A stretch of DNA of 64,000 nt, taken from the NCBI GenBank assembly GCA_914767715.1, contig OU612074.1, forward strand, positions 7,391,501-7,455,500, read 5' to 3'. The first letter of the stretch is position 1. Each line of letters begins with the position of its first letter. This DNA comes from Membranipora membranacea (lineage: Eukaryota; Bryozoa; Gymnolaemata; Cheilostomatida; Membraniporidae). The position numbers and the translations under genes were made by a program. Shown here piece by piece: positions 23,201 to 34,072 of this stretch. The notes beneath the pieces are model-generated. The model ran no database searches and was not told the DNA's origin. It was given only the letters and a program-made list of their open reading frames with translations.

Positions 23201-24440
23201 CTTTTGGGGCGTTTTTTGGTCATTTGAGGCACCCTGGAGTTTTGTAAGCATTTTTAAGCATTTTGCAAATTTTTGTACTCATTTTGGAAAAATTAGGTTG
23301 GCAAGTCTGGTTTAAGCAATGTATATCTGAAAAGGATGGCACCTCAACTGTCAATGAGCATCTTCTCTATAGTCCCATGTCTCAGTGTAGTTAAATAAAC
23401 CATCAGTTATGAGAATATTTGGTGTCAACACCATGGCCATCAAGCCTCATCACTAAGCATATTCACAGAATTGCGGTTATTTTCTAGTGAGTCAGTGTAT
23501 TCAGTGTAACCCACCCCTAATTGCTACCAAAGAACTTGGGCTATCATGGAGTTATGTTTCCAATTTAGTGTGGTTTTGAGGGGACAACTCCGAACCAACT
23601 GCACACACCTCAATTGGTCATGTGACTGCAGTTGTTCTTCCTTGAGGTTTAGTTCATTGTTGAAGGTGCTAAATAGATATGTCTGCCTGAAGAAGTTCAT
23701 CAACCTCATCAAAGCATTGCACAAAAACATGCAAGCCCGACTAAGCCTGAACGGCAAACTCTCAGATCCGTTTACGGTATCAAATGGGTCAACCAATGAT
23801 GTGTTCTTGCACTTATGTGCTTTTCCAAATTCCTCAATGCAACCCTTACCCATGCCTTCAATGTCTGTAACAAGAGAGTCCTAATCCAAAGCCGCCGAAA
23901 TGTAGATTTCTTCATTTACACCAGTTTAAATGAATAAGACCAAAGATGTATTAGTGAGAGAATTGATGTTCGTGGACTCTGGTCGATCACGGCTCTGATG
24001 ATGCAACCAAGTTGTCTGAACAGACGTCAACATCAACAAGATGTACCAACTATTCAAAGGATCCAACACCAAGGGCCTGAATATAAAAAAAACTGATAAT
24101 CAAGATTTTAACAAGGTTAACCACTTCAAATATCTAGGGTCAACCCTGTCAGACACGAACAAGCTAGACAAAGAACTGAAATCCAGGAAGCCAAAACGAT
24201 CACTGCTTTTGGGAGTCTGTGAGAATGAGTATATGGCATGATAAGCACCTCACCATCAAGACCAAAGCCGCAGTCTACCATCCAATCAAGCCAATTAAGC
24301 ACATATATGTTGAGGCACCTGAGGTACATTCTCAAGATGAACACCAAACACCGAACACTGAACACCATCACAGCTAATTATTTTCTCTCAACTGAAAGAC
24401 AGTTACCGAAGCAGACAAAAAGCAGAGTGTAGTAGTAGTA
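20215..24440 (+). mobile_element. LINE-C copy 2, interrupted by a 1.5 kb insertion
   Basis: The order matches copy 1: leader (20215-20640), endonuclease remnants (20880-21200), RT remnants (21780-22147), then after an insertion the RT palm and thumb (23650-24300). Readable thumb phrases are VNHFKYLGSTLSDTNKL and FINLIKALHKNMQARLSLNG. Every domain has stops. From 22093 outward it is also the outermost visible part of the left palindrome arm, matching 63312-64000. Confidence 0.8.
22148..23650. other. 1.5 kb insertion in LINE-C, present only in the left arm
   Basis: The right arm reads straight from CCCTTATTG into AAGGTGCTAAATAG (reverse of about 63925-63945). In the left arm these are separated by 1.5 kb. 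The repeated TTG at the junctions is too short to prove a target duplication. The inserted DNA has no recognised gene. It holds a GCGCGTAGCGCG palindrome near 23187 and repeated AAACGC words near 22600-22730. Confidence 0.6.
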
Positions 24441-24613
24441 GTAGCCAGTAGTAGTAGATGGAGAGTGGGGGAATACGAACCACTTGATGATTGGCCAAAG
24501 TAATTGCTAAATCATCTTTCTCTCTTTGTTATATTAAAAGACTTCCAACTGAAGCTGTCTGCATGTGGTGTTGGATTATTCCACTCAATTTCTTGACACT
24601 GCTAGTAAATTCA

Positions 24614-24818
24614 TGGTGCCTTATAGCCGTGGGGTGCCTCATAGCCGTTGAGAGCCTTATAGCCGTGGGGTGCCTTATAGGTGTTGGTTGCCTTATAGCT
24701 GTGGGGTGCCTTATACTTGTTGGTTGCCTTATAACTGTGGGGTGTCTTATAGTCGTGGGTTGCCTTATAGCTGTGGGGTGCCCTCTAGCTGGTAGGTGCC
24801 TTATGACTGAAAAATTTT
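24614..24818. repeat. 18-bp minisatellite, array 2
   Basis: About eleven units of GCCTTATAGCTGTGGGGT and variants. The 109-residue open frame over it (a GCLIAV repeat) is an artefact of the 18-base period. Confidence 0.9.
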
Positions 24819-24839
24819 GAGGGGGCGGCAGGTATGACA

Positions 24840-25404
24840 GTAAATAATTTCGCTGATATCTCAGGAGTTACCTACCTTATTCCCTGGATAAAATATTTCC
24901 AAAATTACTATATAAAATAAAAGATACAAATTCGTGGTTATGATATGGGGCTAGACACATGGAAATTGGTCTGAATCAATTATTGCCATGATGATTATTT
25001 TGAATCATCATAATTATAAATTCAGTGGTATATCACTGAAGAGATACCGCTATAGCACTGTGATCTCCTGTTATCTCCACACATTCAACAAACATCTAAA
25101 TTATCTGATTTTCATGCTTTCAATTGTTAACGCAATGATTGCAGGACGCCATAGTTAGCTGTGATGTCAAATGTGTTTTGAGGTTGTCTCTATACAGATT
25201 CATCTAAATAAAAATAGTTTCACAACCTTAACTGCCAGTAAAACTTACCCATACACAGAGAAAAAAATTGTTTTTATCTACCAAATCATCATTTAGTGAA
25301 ATTATCCGAAAATTTAGATACTGATAACACAGCCTTGCTGGAAACAGGCAGTTCAGCATGTTTTCACACTTGTTTTACACAAACAGGTATTTGGTTGGGG
25401 CCTA
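24840..25404 (+). repeat. R1 repeat, copy 7 (left arm)
   Basis: All R1 landmarks are present, ending at GGTATTTGGTTGGGGCC. It mirrors 62560-63130 in the right arm. Confidence 0.8.
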
Positions 25405-25690
25405 AACATTGAACTTTCCTCCTAACATTTAGACAATTAATTTTCTCCAAAAAAAACTGATTGAAACTTTCTATCATCTCACTAGAGGACCTGAGATATC
25501 GAATTCACAAACCGAATTCACAGATATAATAGATTCACAGACCGAACTACTAGTAGAACTTGTCCATACACAGAGAATACATTATTTTTAGCTCCTTAAT
25601 CGTGCTTGAGTAAAATGATCAAACAATTTTAGATATTGAAAACATAGCCTTGCTGAAAATAGGTAATTCATCGTGTTTTCACACTTGCTT
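25405..25690. repeat. Left-arm-only block matching 9245-9530 in reverse
   Basis: About the first 85 bases are the reverse complement of the start of the LINE-B copy at 9462, and the rest is an R1 fragment in plus orientation. The right arm has an unrelated short sequence here (62517-62570) that resembles the copy at 15840-15885, so the right arm looks ancestral. An inverted ectopic conversion or insertion from the 9.2 kb locus is inferred. Confidence 0.75.
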
Positions 25691-25905
25691 TGGGAACGGA
25701 GGTTTGATCCTCTGCCAATTGATTGACAGTAGGATCACCATTTAATACTTACCTTGGTAATAATTATACAAAGGTAAGTACTAAAAGGGGGATGGATTAC
25801 TTGACGCCATCTATATATTATAATATGAATAGTGTCAAGCAGTCCATCCAGTTAATTGACAGAGACCGGTCAAACTACCTACCCCAGCTCCACAATCACT
25901 GTCTT
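25690..25905 (+). repeat. M repeat (MITE-like), copy 3
   Basis: It mirrors 62300-62510. Internal symmetry around AAGGTAAGTACT is visible, with GAATAGTGTCAAGCAGTCC and ACCGGTCAAACTACC. The 62-residue open frames in both arms are not genes. Confidence 0.65.
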
Positions 25906-25949
25906 TTTTAAACCTAATGGGTAGCCATTATGCTACACTTTGCCTATTT

Positions 25950-26190
25950 TTGATTTATGTGATATCGTGGGATTGATTGCAGTTAGCTGAGTTAGCTGTT
26001 GTTGTTTGAATTATGCTAAGTGATACTGACTATTGAAATGCCACATCAAAATAGTTCAACTCACCTAAATTTCTTCATCATATTGGGAGAATCTGAAAAA
26101 ATGATGATGGATTCTGTTTTCTCAACTGGACTTAGTGACTATGTGCTTCATTGACGGCTCTCTGATCATGCTCTACAATGTGAAACGGTG
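25950..26190 (+). repeat. S repeat, copy 2
   Basis: It shares GAGTTAGCTGTTGTTGTTTG and TCTTTGATGGCTCTCTGATC-type phrases (here TTGACGGCTCTCTGATCATG) with the copies at 8780 and 62030, in the orientation opposite to 8780. Confidence 0.7.
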
Positions 26191-26276
26191 TCCCAACTTT
26201 TGAGAGTGAAATCATTGACTGTTTAGGCAGTAGGTTATAGGCCCATACCTGGTCCAACTGTGCCTCGGTAGACATT

Positions 26277-26312
26277 TATATATATATAATATATATATAT
26301 ACTTTTATTGTA
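26277..26312. repeat. AT dinucleotide microsatellite
   Basis: A run of TA repeats with one interruption directly abuts the 3' end of LINE-B copy 2. It is mirrored at 61913-61940. Confidence 0.9.
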
Positions 26313-26739
26313 AGCAATAATTCATTATTACTAATGTTTTCATGATGTGACATAAATGGCAAAAAAGAAGAATGATACAAACAAAGATTCAATAAATAAT
26401 AAGACTATGCCAATAAACTGAAACTATGTTGCATTAGCCTTTTCTTAAACATATTTAAAGTAAGAGTGCTTCTCGAAAATATTAAAATATTAAAGTTTGT
26501 TGCTATTTTGTGGTTAAAGTTGTCCAATGGAAGTTTGAGTAATTGTGTATCTCTTCTTGGAAATCGGTGTGGTAACAAAAAAATCAGAGATGTATGGAGG
26601 GGATTAATTACTCAGAGCATTAAATCCTGTGATGCAAGTAAAATAATTGCTCAGTATTGGAAGGGGTAAAATTTAAGTGATGTACATAGGTCATTAGTAG
26701 GTGATAAATAAAAATGGGTATGTTATGGAGTGCCATCTG

Positions 26740-27422
26740 TAAAATAATTGGTCAAGGATTAGATGGGTGCATCTTTACTTATGCGGACTATAATGTTTGC
26801 ATGGTGGATTTTTTAATTTTTGCCATGTCAACTTTTATGTTTATATAGTGAATAATGATGTTTACCTGGTGGATTTTGATTTTCAGTATGCCAACTTTCA
26901 TGTTTGTTAGGTAGACTTTCATGTTTAGTGTGTGAATTCCCATGTTTAGTAGGTGAACTTTTGTGTTTAGTAGGTGAACTTTCATGTTTAGTAGGTGAAT
27001 TATACTGTTTTGCCTGTCAACTGTAAATGCTTTTGCGCATCATGTTTCACAGGTGGACTTTCAATTTTACTGGGCGGACTTTCATTTGTTGGGTGATCTC
27101 TGTTATAGGGCATTATGAGGAAATGGCATCAATGGAGTTGTGTTCTCAATAGAATAGCCTGTGATCCTCAGTAAATAAAGCTAATTGAGATACTTGTCTG
27201 TCAAAGCTTATTTAGACTTTGAATAACCAAAATGGATGGTTTCAGTTCAACGCAGCAACACATAAATGGGAATTATGCCCCCTGAATAAGATCACTATGG
27301 CCACTCTCTCTTTCAAAACATGCATACTATTGTATTTGGTAATTAATCATGTTGATGGCATTAGGCTTCAAACAGGACAACCATATCTGAGCAAGATCAA
27401 ATCTTCAATACAGGTTTATTAG
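26740..27422. mobile_element. Insertion with 21-bp minisatellite inside LINE-B
   Basis: The uninterrupted LINE-B at 46398 shows that about 15 bases of the host LINE were lost and replaced by this segment. It contains about 14 diverged 21-base units (TAGTAGGTGAACTTTCATGTT) at 26795-27110, translated as a seven-residue repeat in spurious frames. It is present in both arms (60788-61490), hence older than the palindrome. No terminal repeats were established. Confidence 0.65.
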
Positions 27423-27522
27423 ATTCTCAAGGCTCTTTTTTGCTGAGTGAAAATTGGGTTTGTCATACTTGATGCACATAAGTTGTAATATATATGGATA
27501 CCATAAATGAGATAACAGGGAA

Positions 27523-27757
27523 AAATATTGCTTCTCCGCCTATTGGCTAAGATCAAAGTGTCACTGCCAATGGCCGATTAGTGCCAGTTCAGTTTTGGCA
27601 GCCCGCTGCACACCCACGATCAGGAGGTCCACCATGGCCTCACCTCTAGGATGCATTCTAGTTTTCTAGGATGTATCACGTTCTCAGTATGAGGATTTAG
27701 GGCACCTTGCGTCCCTCTTTAGGGGCAGCCGAATCTTCTGTTTCTTCGCAAACAGCA
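27523..27757 (+). mobile_element. SINE-like element with a U2 snRNA-like 5' end
   Basis: A 235-bp insertion in LINE-B is flanked by the 13-base duplication AGATAACAGGGAA (27510-27522 and 27758-27770). From 27527 about 34 bases resemble the 5' end of U2 snRNA with roughly three substitutions and one inserted base. GGCTAAGATCAA (27545-27556) is the conserved branch-point-interaction neighbourhood. The remainder (27562-27757) does not resemble U2. There is no clear poly-A tail. The long target duplication indicates LINE-mediated insertion. It could be a true snRNA-derived SINE or a one-off chimaera made by template switching. Confidence 0.7.
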
Positions 27758-28850
27758 AGATAACAGGGAATAAATTGAAAATAAAATTGTTTAGCAGAAT
27801 GTGTGGTCAAGTAGGGTCTGCATAGCTTAAGTAAGTTTGTATTTTTTGACACCTTATCCAAAGCAGTCTCACAATGACCATTCAATGAAAACGAGTCAGA
27901 TATCTTAAAGCCAAGAAGTTCTGTTTCATGTCTTTGAATTTATCTGGTTATTGCCAATTTATAAATTTAACAATGAATCCTCCCCCAAAGAACTTAGAAA
28001 GTGTGATTTTTTTATAATTTATTCTCATATGATTACTTTTACACCACTTGTTGATTGAAACCAAATCCCGATTACAGTTCGAGGAGAGAGGTAGATTGAG
28101 TAGGTCATTTAAATAAATCTGAAATAAAGTTGGTGCCAGTATTGAACCTTGCGGAACCCCAATTTTGATGTCAAGTATTGATGACACTGCACCATTATAA
28201 TGAACATACTGAGACCTGTCTTGTAGAAGTGATGATAACAACAAAAATTCCTTCTTCTCAAAATCAAAGATTTGTAGTTCATCTTTTTATAGTTGGTGAT
28301 CAACACAATCAAATGCTTTGCAGAAATCAGTAAACATTAAAATACTCTTCCTTTGTTTGAGTTTCTCAGGGGAAAGTCAGAAAAATTTTGTGAACGACGT
28401 CACTGCATGAATGTGCAGTGCGAAACCAGACTGCGATAGAGATAATAGATGGTTTTCATTTAAAAATACCTGAATATTGATATTCAAATGCTTTTTCCTG
28501 GGTCATCTTTTGACCCTGACTTAAAAAAAAATAGGGGTTACGTGAGCAATTTTCCAGACTTTTGGAAATACTACTTTATCTAAAATTCTATTGAAAATAT
28601 CTGTGAGCACTTGACTTAGGGAAATGTTTTGCTTAACATCTGAACTGAAATCAGGACCAGTGCTTTTGCCCATGGGTATTGATTTTAGAAGCTTATCCAA
28701 TGTGACTGTTGTCAATTTTGGAAATTGTTTCGAACCTTTGTGGTGGTAATTTGGTAAAGTGCTAGGAAAATCAGAAATCAAAGAACATGTGTGTTGTGTT
28801 TGACCAGAGTCACAAGACCTGTCTTGATTGGGGCCTTTTCTCACTCTTTA

Positions 28851-29269
28851 AAGAAATACCTTCTGCTTGAGTATGAAAGCATCAGAAGGTTCTCCTAAAA
28901 TTGATAAATTAAGAGCAAATTAGAGGCGCTAATGGGCTAGAGCTATATTCTATAAACTGGCCCAATAGCAATGTTTTAGTTCCTCTTGGAAAACATTTGT
29001 TTTCGTAAGGATGATTTTTTATTGCTATTATGTTTGCTAGGGGATAGCGCGAACGCAGTCCCCAACTACCAAAAATTACTCTCTTGAGTTACCCACATTT
29101 GGGGCAATCGCAAGCGTCAGCCAAACTGAAGTGCAATGGTAAGGCCTCTTCTTGGGGGATCTGCCATACTTCCTTATTTATTACAGATCTAGTGAGAAAA
29201 AACTTTTAAATTAACATTCAAATATTATGGAAAAAAGATTATATTATTACGAAGTTATTAAATAGGGTG
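28851..29269. other. Sequence between LINE-B and LINE-D, no gene
   Basis: No gene was recognised. It is mirrored at about 58975-59395. Confidence 0.5.
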
Positions 29270-29379
29270 TTGATGAAAAACTGTAATAAATGCACCTCCG
29301 GTCAGATGTTCATGACCATCATTGGACTTTGGTAGAGAGATGTTAAATCTACCAGGGGCACCTACTCCTCACCTTGGTG

Positions 29380-30039
29380 TCCCTCTTAAAATTGTGTTCA
29401 GAATATATTTCATACATATTTTTAATTTTTGCATCGAGTTGTTTTAGTTCAACTGAAACAGTGGATGAGTTGAAACGTATGGCATTGCGGCTGTCCCATA
29501 TCGCTTTATTAAAAGAAGCAAAGATTTAAAAAAGTTCACGTTCATCATATGTGTTTAATGGGGTTTGTATGACTCCTGTGCAGCAAAGGAGAATGATCTC
29601 AGCTCTTTGGAGGTGTTTAGCTTGTTATAAATTAATTTTATTTATTAGTTCTATTATTAGTCTTCTATATGTGACAAGAGTTTCACAGTCAGAAGAAAGG
29701 TGGACCGTTGTTTCAACCAAACACTCTGTACAAAAGGCGCACATGACATTTGCCTTGGGAAGTTTTATCTTTTTTATTATATTCACCTGTTTTAAGCCCT
29801 TCAAAAGCTAGGCGCCACATAAAATAAAAGAGTGGTGCAGGAAGAACAGAGTCTGTCCAGATTTTAGAAATCTTTTGAGGTAATTCTTTTCTATGGTTTA
29901 ATATCTTTAATAATTTAATAGTGGCTTCTTCTTCATCGCCTCTCAGCCATAGATAATTATAGCTTAGTTTTTGTCTTATTAAGTTTACCTCCCGTACCCA
30001 GATACATTTCATCAAAAACAGAAAAAATTGTCTCGACAT
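29380..30039 (-). pseudogene. LINE-D RT C-terminus with CxxC zinc motif
   Basis: It overlaps the RT end in another frame and carries LPQKISKIWTDSVLPAPLF and FMWRLAFEGLKTG, leading to the CAFC...H motif (partly shifted here, intact in the right arm). It ends in the NAIRFNSSTV-type tail. Confidence 0.7.
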
Positions 30040-30715
30040 CAGCTATGCTATCACAGAAAAAAAGGTCATCAGCATAAGCTGTGCAAACTGCCCTTTGGGT
30101 ATTGGGCAGTGATATACCTCTATACTCTTTCCTTTTACAAAAAAATGAAATGCAGGATTGGATATATGTAGTATAGAGAGTGGCCAACTGAGGGCATCCT
30201 TCTCTGACACCTCTCTCTAGAGAAATGCTCTGCGATAGACGAATATTGACTTCAAGGCATGTCACAGTTTTTGAATATATAGTTGATATGAAATTTATTA
30301 TGTCTTTGTGTATCTTCATGGCTTTCATAGTTTTCAATAAAAAATCGCGATTCACCATGTCAAAAGCCTTTTGTTGGTCTAGTGACATGAGTATTGCGGA
30401 CAGTATTTTATTTCTCATAAAAACTGTTGTATCTCGTATAAAGATGTTGCCGTCATGGATAGAGCGGCCTGCTACGGTGCAAAGTTGAACATTTGGTATT
30501 ATTGTTGACATAATATTTTTTAAATAATTTAAATTGATATGTTTAGTGAGAAGTTTGTAGTCAGTGTTTAAAAGAGTAATAGGTCGGTAGTTGGAAGGGT
30601 TGTTATTGTCACCTTCTTTTGGGATAAGTTCAGTGACAGCTGTAGACATAGAGGGGGGTAGAACACCATGTTGTATAGTTTCCTTGAAGACATCCACTAT
30701 TTTGTCGGATATCAC
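29957..30715 (-). pseudogene. LINE-D reverse transcriptase
   Basis: This 252-residue stretch holds most of the RT: ELIPKEGDNNNPSNYRPITL (fingers), SLDQQKAFDMVNRDFLL (motif A), ERGVREGCPQLATLY (motif B) and CTAYADDLFFCDS (motif C, YADD). It is the least broken LINE-D RT, but the upstream (GPDG-type) fingers and the thumb lie in other frames. The right arm equivalent is split by a fold-back duplication. Confidence 0.85.
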
Positions 30716-31461
30716 ATCGAAAAAGCAATTATAGAATTATACAGTTAAACCATCCGGGCCTGGTGTTTTATTTTTATTCATTAAAGCTAAAGTTTTTTTA
30801 ATAGAGTCATGTTTAAGGACATCTTGAGTAGGATCTATGGAAGGGTCACATTTTAATTCGTCTGTTGTACAACTTAAGATTTCATCTTGAACCGAGCTGT
30901 CACCACTGTGATTTTATATAGATCATGGTAGAAATTTTTGAATATATTAAACATTGAAGGGTTGTCATAATGCATGATGCTCGTTTCAGGGTTTTTAACT
31001 GATTTCATTTTATTTGATTTACACCTGTTCTGTATCCTACCAAAGAAGAATGCGCTGCACTTTTCATCTCTCAGTTATTTGAGGGAATGAGATCTTATGT
31101 GGAGCATTTTAAACTGTTGCTCCTAATACTCGAAGTTCTGTTTTTAGCTAAAACATTGATATTGGGTCAGTTCCACTCTCCAGTAGCATTGTTATTATTC
31201 TTTCTGTTTTATTCTTTTCTTTTTTAATATAAGAGCAATGGTTCGTAGTGATTCTTTTAATTCTCCGTTTTATTTCATCCCACCACTCTCCAGTGGATGC
31301 AAATCCTTCTCTAATAGTACGACGGTCATCAAAAGGGTTTTTAACTTTTTCTTTAAAGAAATCACTTTTTAAACATTCGTTTTTCAATTTCCAGAATGAT
31401 TTACCAGGTAGAGTAAATGGGTGCACTGACTTGTGGTCAGAAGAAGGAAAAAAAGAAGACT

Positions 31462-32070
31462 TTATTTCGGATTTGAAAGCAGGTGGTAGAAAAACCGATC
31501 AAGACGGCTGGCTCTGGTTGAGTCGCCGCTGTACCAAGTGTATTCAGACAAATTGGGGGTTTCGTCCCGAAAAGAATCAACGAGACAAAAGTTCTCAAGC
31601 AAACAATCAAACTTTCCGAGAGCCAAAAAGAGGCACTCCGCATTGCTATTTTTAGCATCCAGCTCGACTGAGGATACACAGTTCATGTCATCTGCATAAA
31701 TGTTTGGTCTATCCGCTGACAAGAAACTTGGAAGTTTGTTTGAAGTGGGGGCATACACACTTATCAGTCGGATTTTACTTTTACAGAAAAAAAAAACTCC
31801 TGCACAAATCCTGCCATCATCACTTCTATGCACTTCTTCAACCAGACAGTCAAGACCAGGTTTAAACAAAATTGAAACACCACACGATTTAGACGAGAGG
31901 AAGCAGTGGAAAGATTCACCACTCCATTCAGTACATTCTTTACTGTGAGTTTCTTGGAGGAATATGATATCGGATTTTATTTCTTTAAGAAGTTTAATGC
32001 ATTTGTTACGTCTGGTTCTATTTGCCATACCATTAACATTCAGGGATGTAATTGTTAGATTTGGAATCAT
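31462..32070 (-). pseudogene. LINE-D endonuclease
   Basis: It starts near MIPNLTITSLNVNGMANRTR and continues with IIFLQETHSKECTEW (metal-binding Glu), LISVYAPTSN, an ADDMNCV phrase where GDFN normally sits, and RASRLDRFFYH near the end. The order is that of an APE-like LINE endonuclease. The GDFN motif is altered (ADDMN) and the frame stops before the final SDH motif, so activity is doubtful. The right arm copy is near-identical (56109-56717). Confidence 0.8.
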
Positions 32071-32410
32071 GAAAGAAAAAATAAAATTGATGTAGAAGAG
32101 AAAAAAAAAGGTAAGTAAGGGGGGGTGGTTTAATAGAGCCTGGTCCGGTCTTGAGTGAGGGGTTTGAGTATAAAGGCTAAGAGGTGATAGAGTGGTATAT
32201 TTCAACCAGTACTGGGACTTTCATTCAATCCACTAAATTTATTTGCAAGAGGCAATGTTGTAAAGTTAATTGCGGACGAGCTCTGGGAAAGAGGAGATAG
32301 ATGCGGTAATTTCATAGGAGTGAGTTTCGGGGCCCGTTGTCCAGATTTTTTGGATTGTGCTTTAGGTGAACTCAGGTCAGTTATGATTTTAAGTCTTTTT
32401 GAGTCTTGGT

Positions 32411-32995
32411 TTAAGGTAGAGACAATGATAATGACTGAGAGCTTGTTTTATTGGCCTTGTACGGTTGAACATAAGAATCAGGGCTCTGATCCTGGCTCAC
32501 TTCTAGGTTGACATCCTGTTCTGCCTGTTTCCCTACTTCCCATGATTTCCCGAGCATCACCTTTAGGGCATACGATTTGGAGCATGAGGTGTAATCATGT
32601 CCCATATCTCCACATATGGAGCATTTGTCGATATTTTGACATTCTGACTTATCGTGCCCAGATTGGTGGCATCTGTTACACCAGGGGGTGGGGCACCCTG
32701 ATGCTAAATGGAGGGTGGACTGAAATTTGTGGCATGTTCTTGTTTGATCTCTGTAGGCTACTCGGAAACCAGCCCGACCAAATCCCAATGAGCTAAGGAT
32801 GACTGCACCCCTGCGAAGAACTACAACGAATTGTCTAACTCCATTTTCTACACTTGGCAACTCTTCATAGAAGAGTTTCCGGCCCTTCTTTACCTCCCCG
32901 TAGTTGCTCAATGCTGCCCAAAGAACCTCATCATCTACCATTAAATGACCCTCACCCACCTAGGGAGAAACTGTTACTAGTCGGTCTTGACGTAA
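32411..32995 (-). pseudogene. LINE-D ORF1 with CCHC zinc knuckles
   Basis: The 182-residue frame reads C-terminally CPTPWCNRCHQSGHDKSEC, then CSICGDMGHDYTSC. These are two close-set CCHC knuckles (CxxCxxxGHxxxxC), as in retrotransposon nucleic-acid-binding proteins that package the element RNA. An in-frame stop sits just upstream of the methionine in both arms (LVTVSP*VGEGHL), so the protein was already cut before duplication. The N-terminus survives only in the right arm. Confidence 0.85.
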
Positions 32996-33125
32996 ATCTG
33001 TTCTTAAACTCCATGCTTTTGGTGCTCTGTTAAGAAAATTAATTGCAGCTTCTTGGCTCAAGAAGGTTATATTATACCCTTCTTTGAGAATCACGTTTTA
33101 TGTCTGTTATACAATTAGTATACAA

Positions 33126-33782
33126 AAGCAGGTATTGTATACCAGCTCTAGCTAAGAACGGATGCACAGTAATTACTGAGAAAGGTAAGTAATCTACATG
33201 AGTGCAAGAAATAATGTACAAATGCAATGCTGCACCAAAATATATCGCTTGAGCAAAAGAGAATCTGAACTAGCCGACAAAATTCGCCTAGCAAGACCTC
33301 GCGCGCAGTACCTGTTACGCCTGTGACAGTGTCCTAGATGACCCTGTGCCAGGTAAGTATGAGTCAAGAAAGGTCAAGTTTATATCCAACTCAAAACCGA
33401 GTCACAAATAAATAGTGTCAGTTGAAATCGTTTTATAATAAGGAGTTATCATTACATCTCCTGTTACAAATTTGCTTGTTTATAGTTGTATAGCATAAAT
33501 CAGTATTCAATGAATTTCTGAATTCATAAATTGACGAAGTTTCTGTTGTACTCTCAAATAGTCAAGTGGAGGCAATGCTTAAAGTATCTGACCTCACTAC
33601 GCTATGCACCATGAGCTGTGGCGTTCTATGACCAAGGCAGTTATTATTATTATTATCTACTAATGCTAACAAGGTTTGATTGGCAGTTTACAATAACAGT
33701 GCATGTCTTATTGGCCTGGCACATGAACTGGCTAATGATCAATTACTGTAAAACGCGTATGCCCTCTCTCGCTGTATTACTT
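33126..33782. other. Between LINE-D and DIRS-like hairpin, no gene
   Basis: No protein motif was found. A short ATT trinucleotide run occurs near 33640-33658. Small indels distinguish it from the mirror (54272-54950). Confidence 0.5.
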
Positions 33783-34072
33783 ACAAGTTAAGTGAGACTT
33801 ACCTACGTTGTCCGTAAGTTGAAACTTGACTATAATTCTCATTGAAGCACTGCTATACTATGGGAGACCAAAGGAATTCCACCGCGCCTGCGCAGCTCAT
33901 CACAATTTACCAGCACCCGACAAAGTTGTGACGCAAACAAAAAATTTTATACCTCCCTCTGGTTAGGGTGGGATGGAGGGCCTTTGGTCTCCCATAGTAT
34001 AGCAGTGCTTCAATGAGAATTATAGTCAAGTTTCAACTTACGGACTACGTAGGTAAGTCTCACTTTACTTGT
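33783..34072. repeat. Long hairpin (92-bp inverted repeat, 106-bp loop) at DIRS 3' end
   Basis: 33783-33874 and 33981-34072 are reverse complements with about two mismatches. A third related segment (GAAGCACTGCAATAATACTA, 34083-34120) follows in the orientation of the first. It lies just downstream of the DIRS-like recombinase stop, where such elements carry their inverted terminal repeat and internal complementary region. A separate foldback insertion is the alternative. Confidence 0.85.

Larger units (their letters stand above)
26313..28850 (-). mobile_element. LINE-B copy 2 (left arm), CR1-like, RT only
   Basis: On the minus strand the RT runs from KSTGPDFSSDVK (near 28660) and WKIAHVTPIF to IGVPQGSILAPTLF (near 28130-28170). 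It then jumps from LLNLPLSSN straight to CNRDLVSINKW, so the YADD catalytic box is deleted. The thumb and C-terminus and the 3' tail near 26313-26460 follow. Two later insertions split it: a 21-bp minisatellite element (about 26740-27422) and a SINE-like element (27523-27757). All of this is shared with the right arm. Confidence 0.85.
29270..33125 (-). mobile_element. LINE-D copy (left arm): Tx1/L1-like LINE
   Basis: On the minus strand: ORF1 remnant with CCHC knuckles, endonuclease, RT and C-terminal zinc motif, in the order of a Tx1/L1-type element. The RT phrase SLERGVREGCPQLATLYTT and the QQKAFDMVNRDFLL motif A favour the L1/Tx1 group over CR1. The 5' end lacks the ORF1 start kept in the right arm. 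Stops and frame changes shared by both arms show it was dead before the palindrome formed. Confidence 0.85.

Noticed and set aside
23546-23853. Overlapping ~110-residue frames on both strands as host genes
   Set aside because: The plus strand is LINE-C RT. The minus frame is its antisense shadow.
24491-24820. 109-residue GCLIAV-repeat frame resembling a membrane protein
   Set aside because: The 18-base array is a multiple of three and creates a false hydrophobic repeat.
26788-26985. HLLNMKV-repeat frame (and 61225-61449)
   Set aside because: It is an artefact of the 21-base tandem array. The two copies mirror each other as palindrome arms.
27527-27561. A functional U2 snRNA gene
   Set aside because: Only the first ~34 bases match. 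The Sm site and 3' stem-loops are absent, and target duplications mark it as an insertion.
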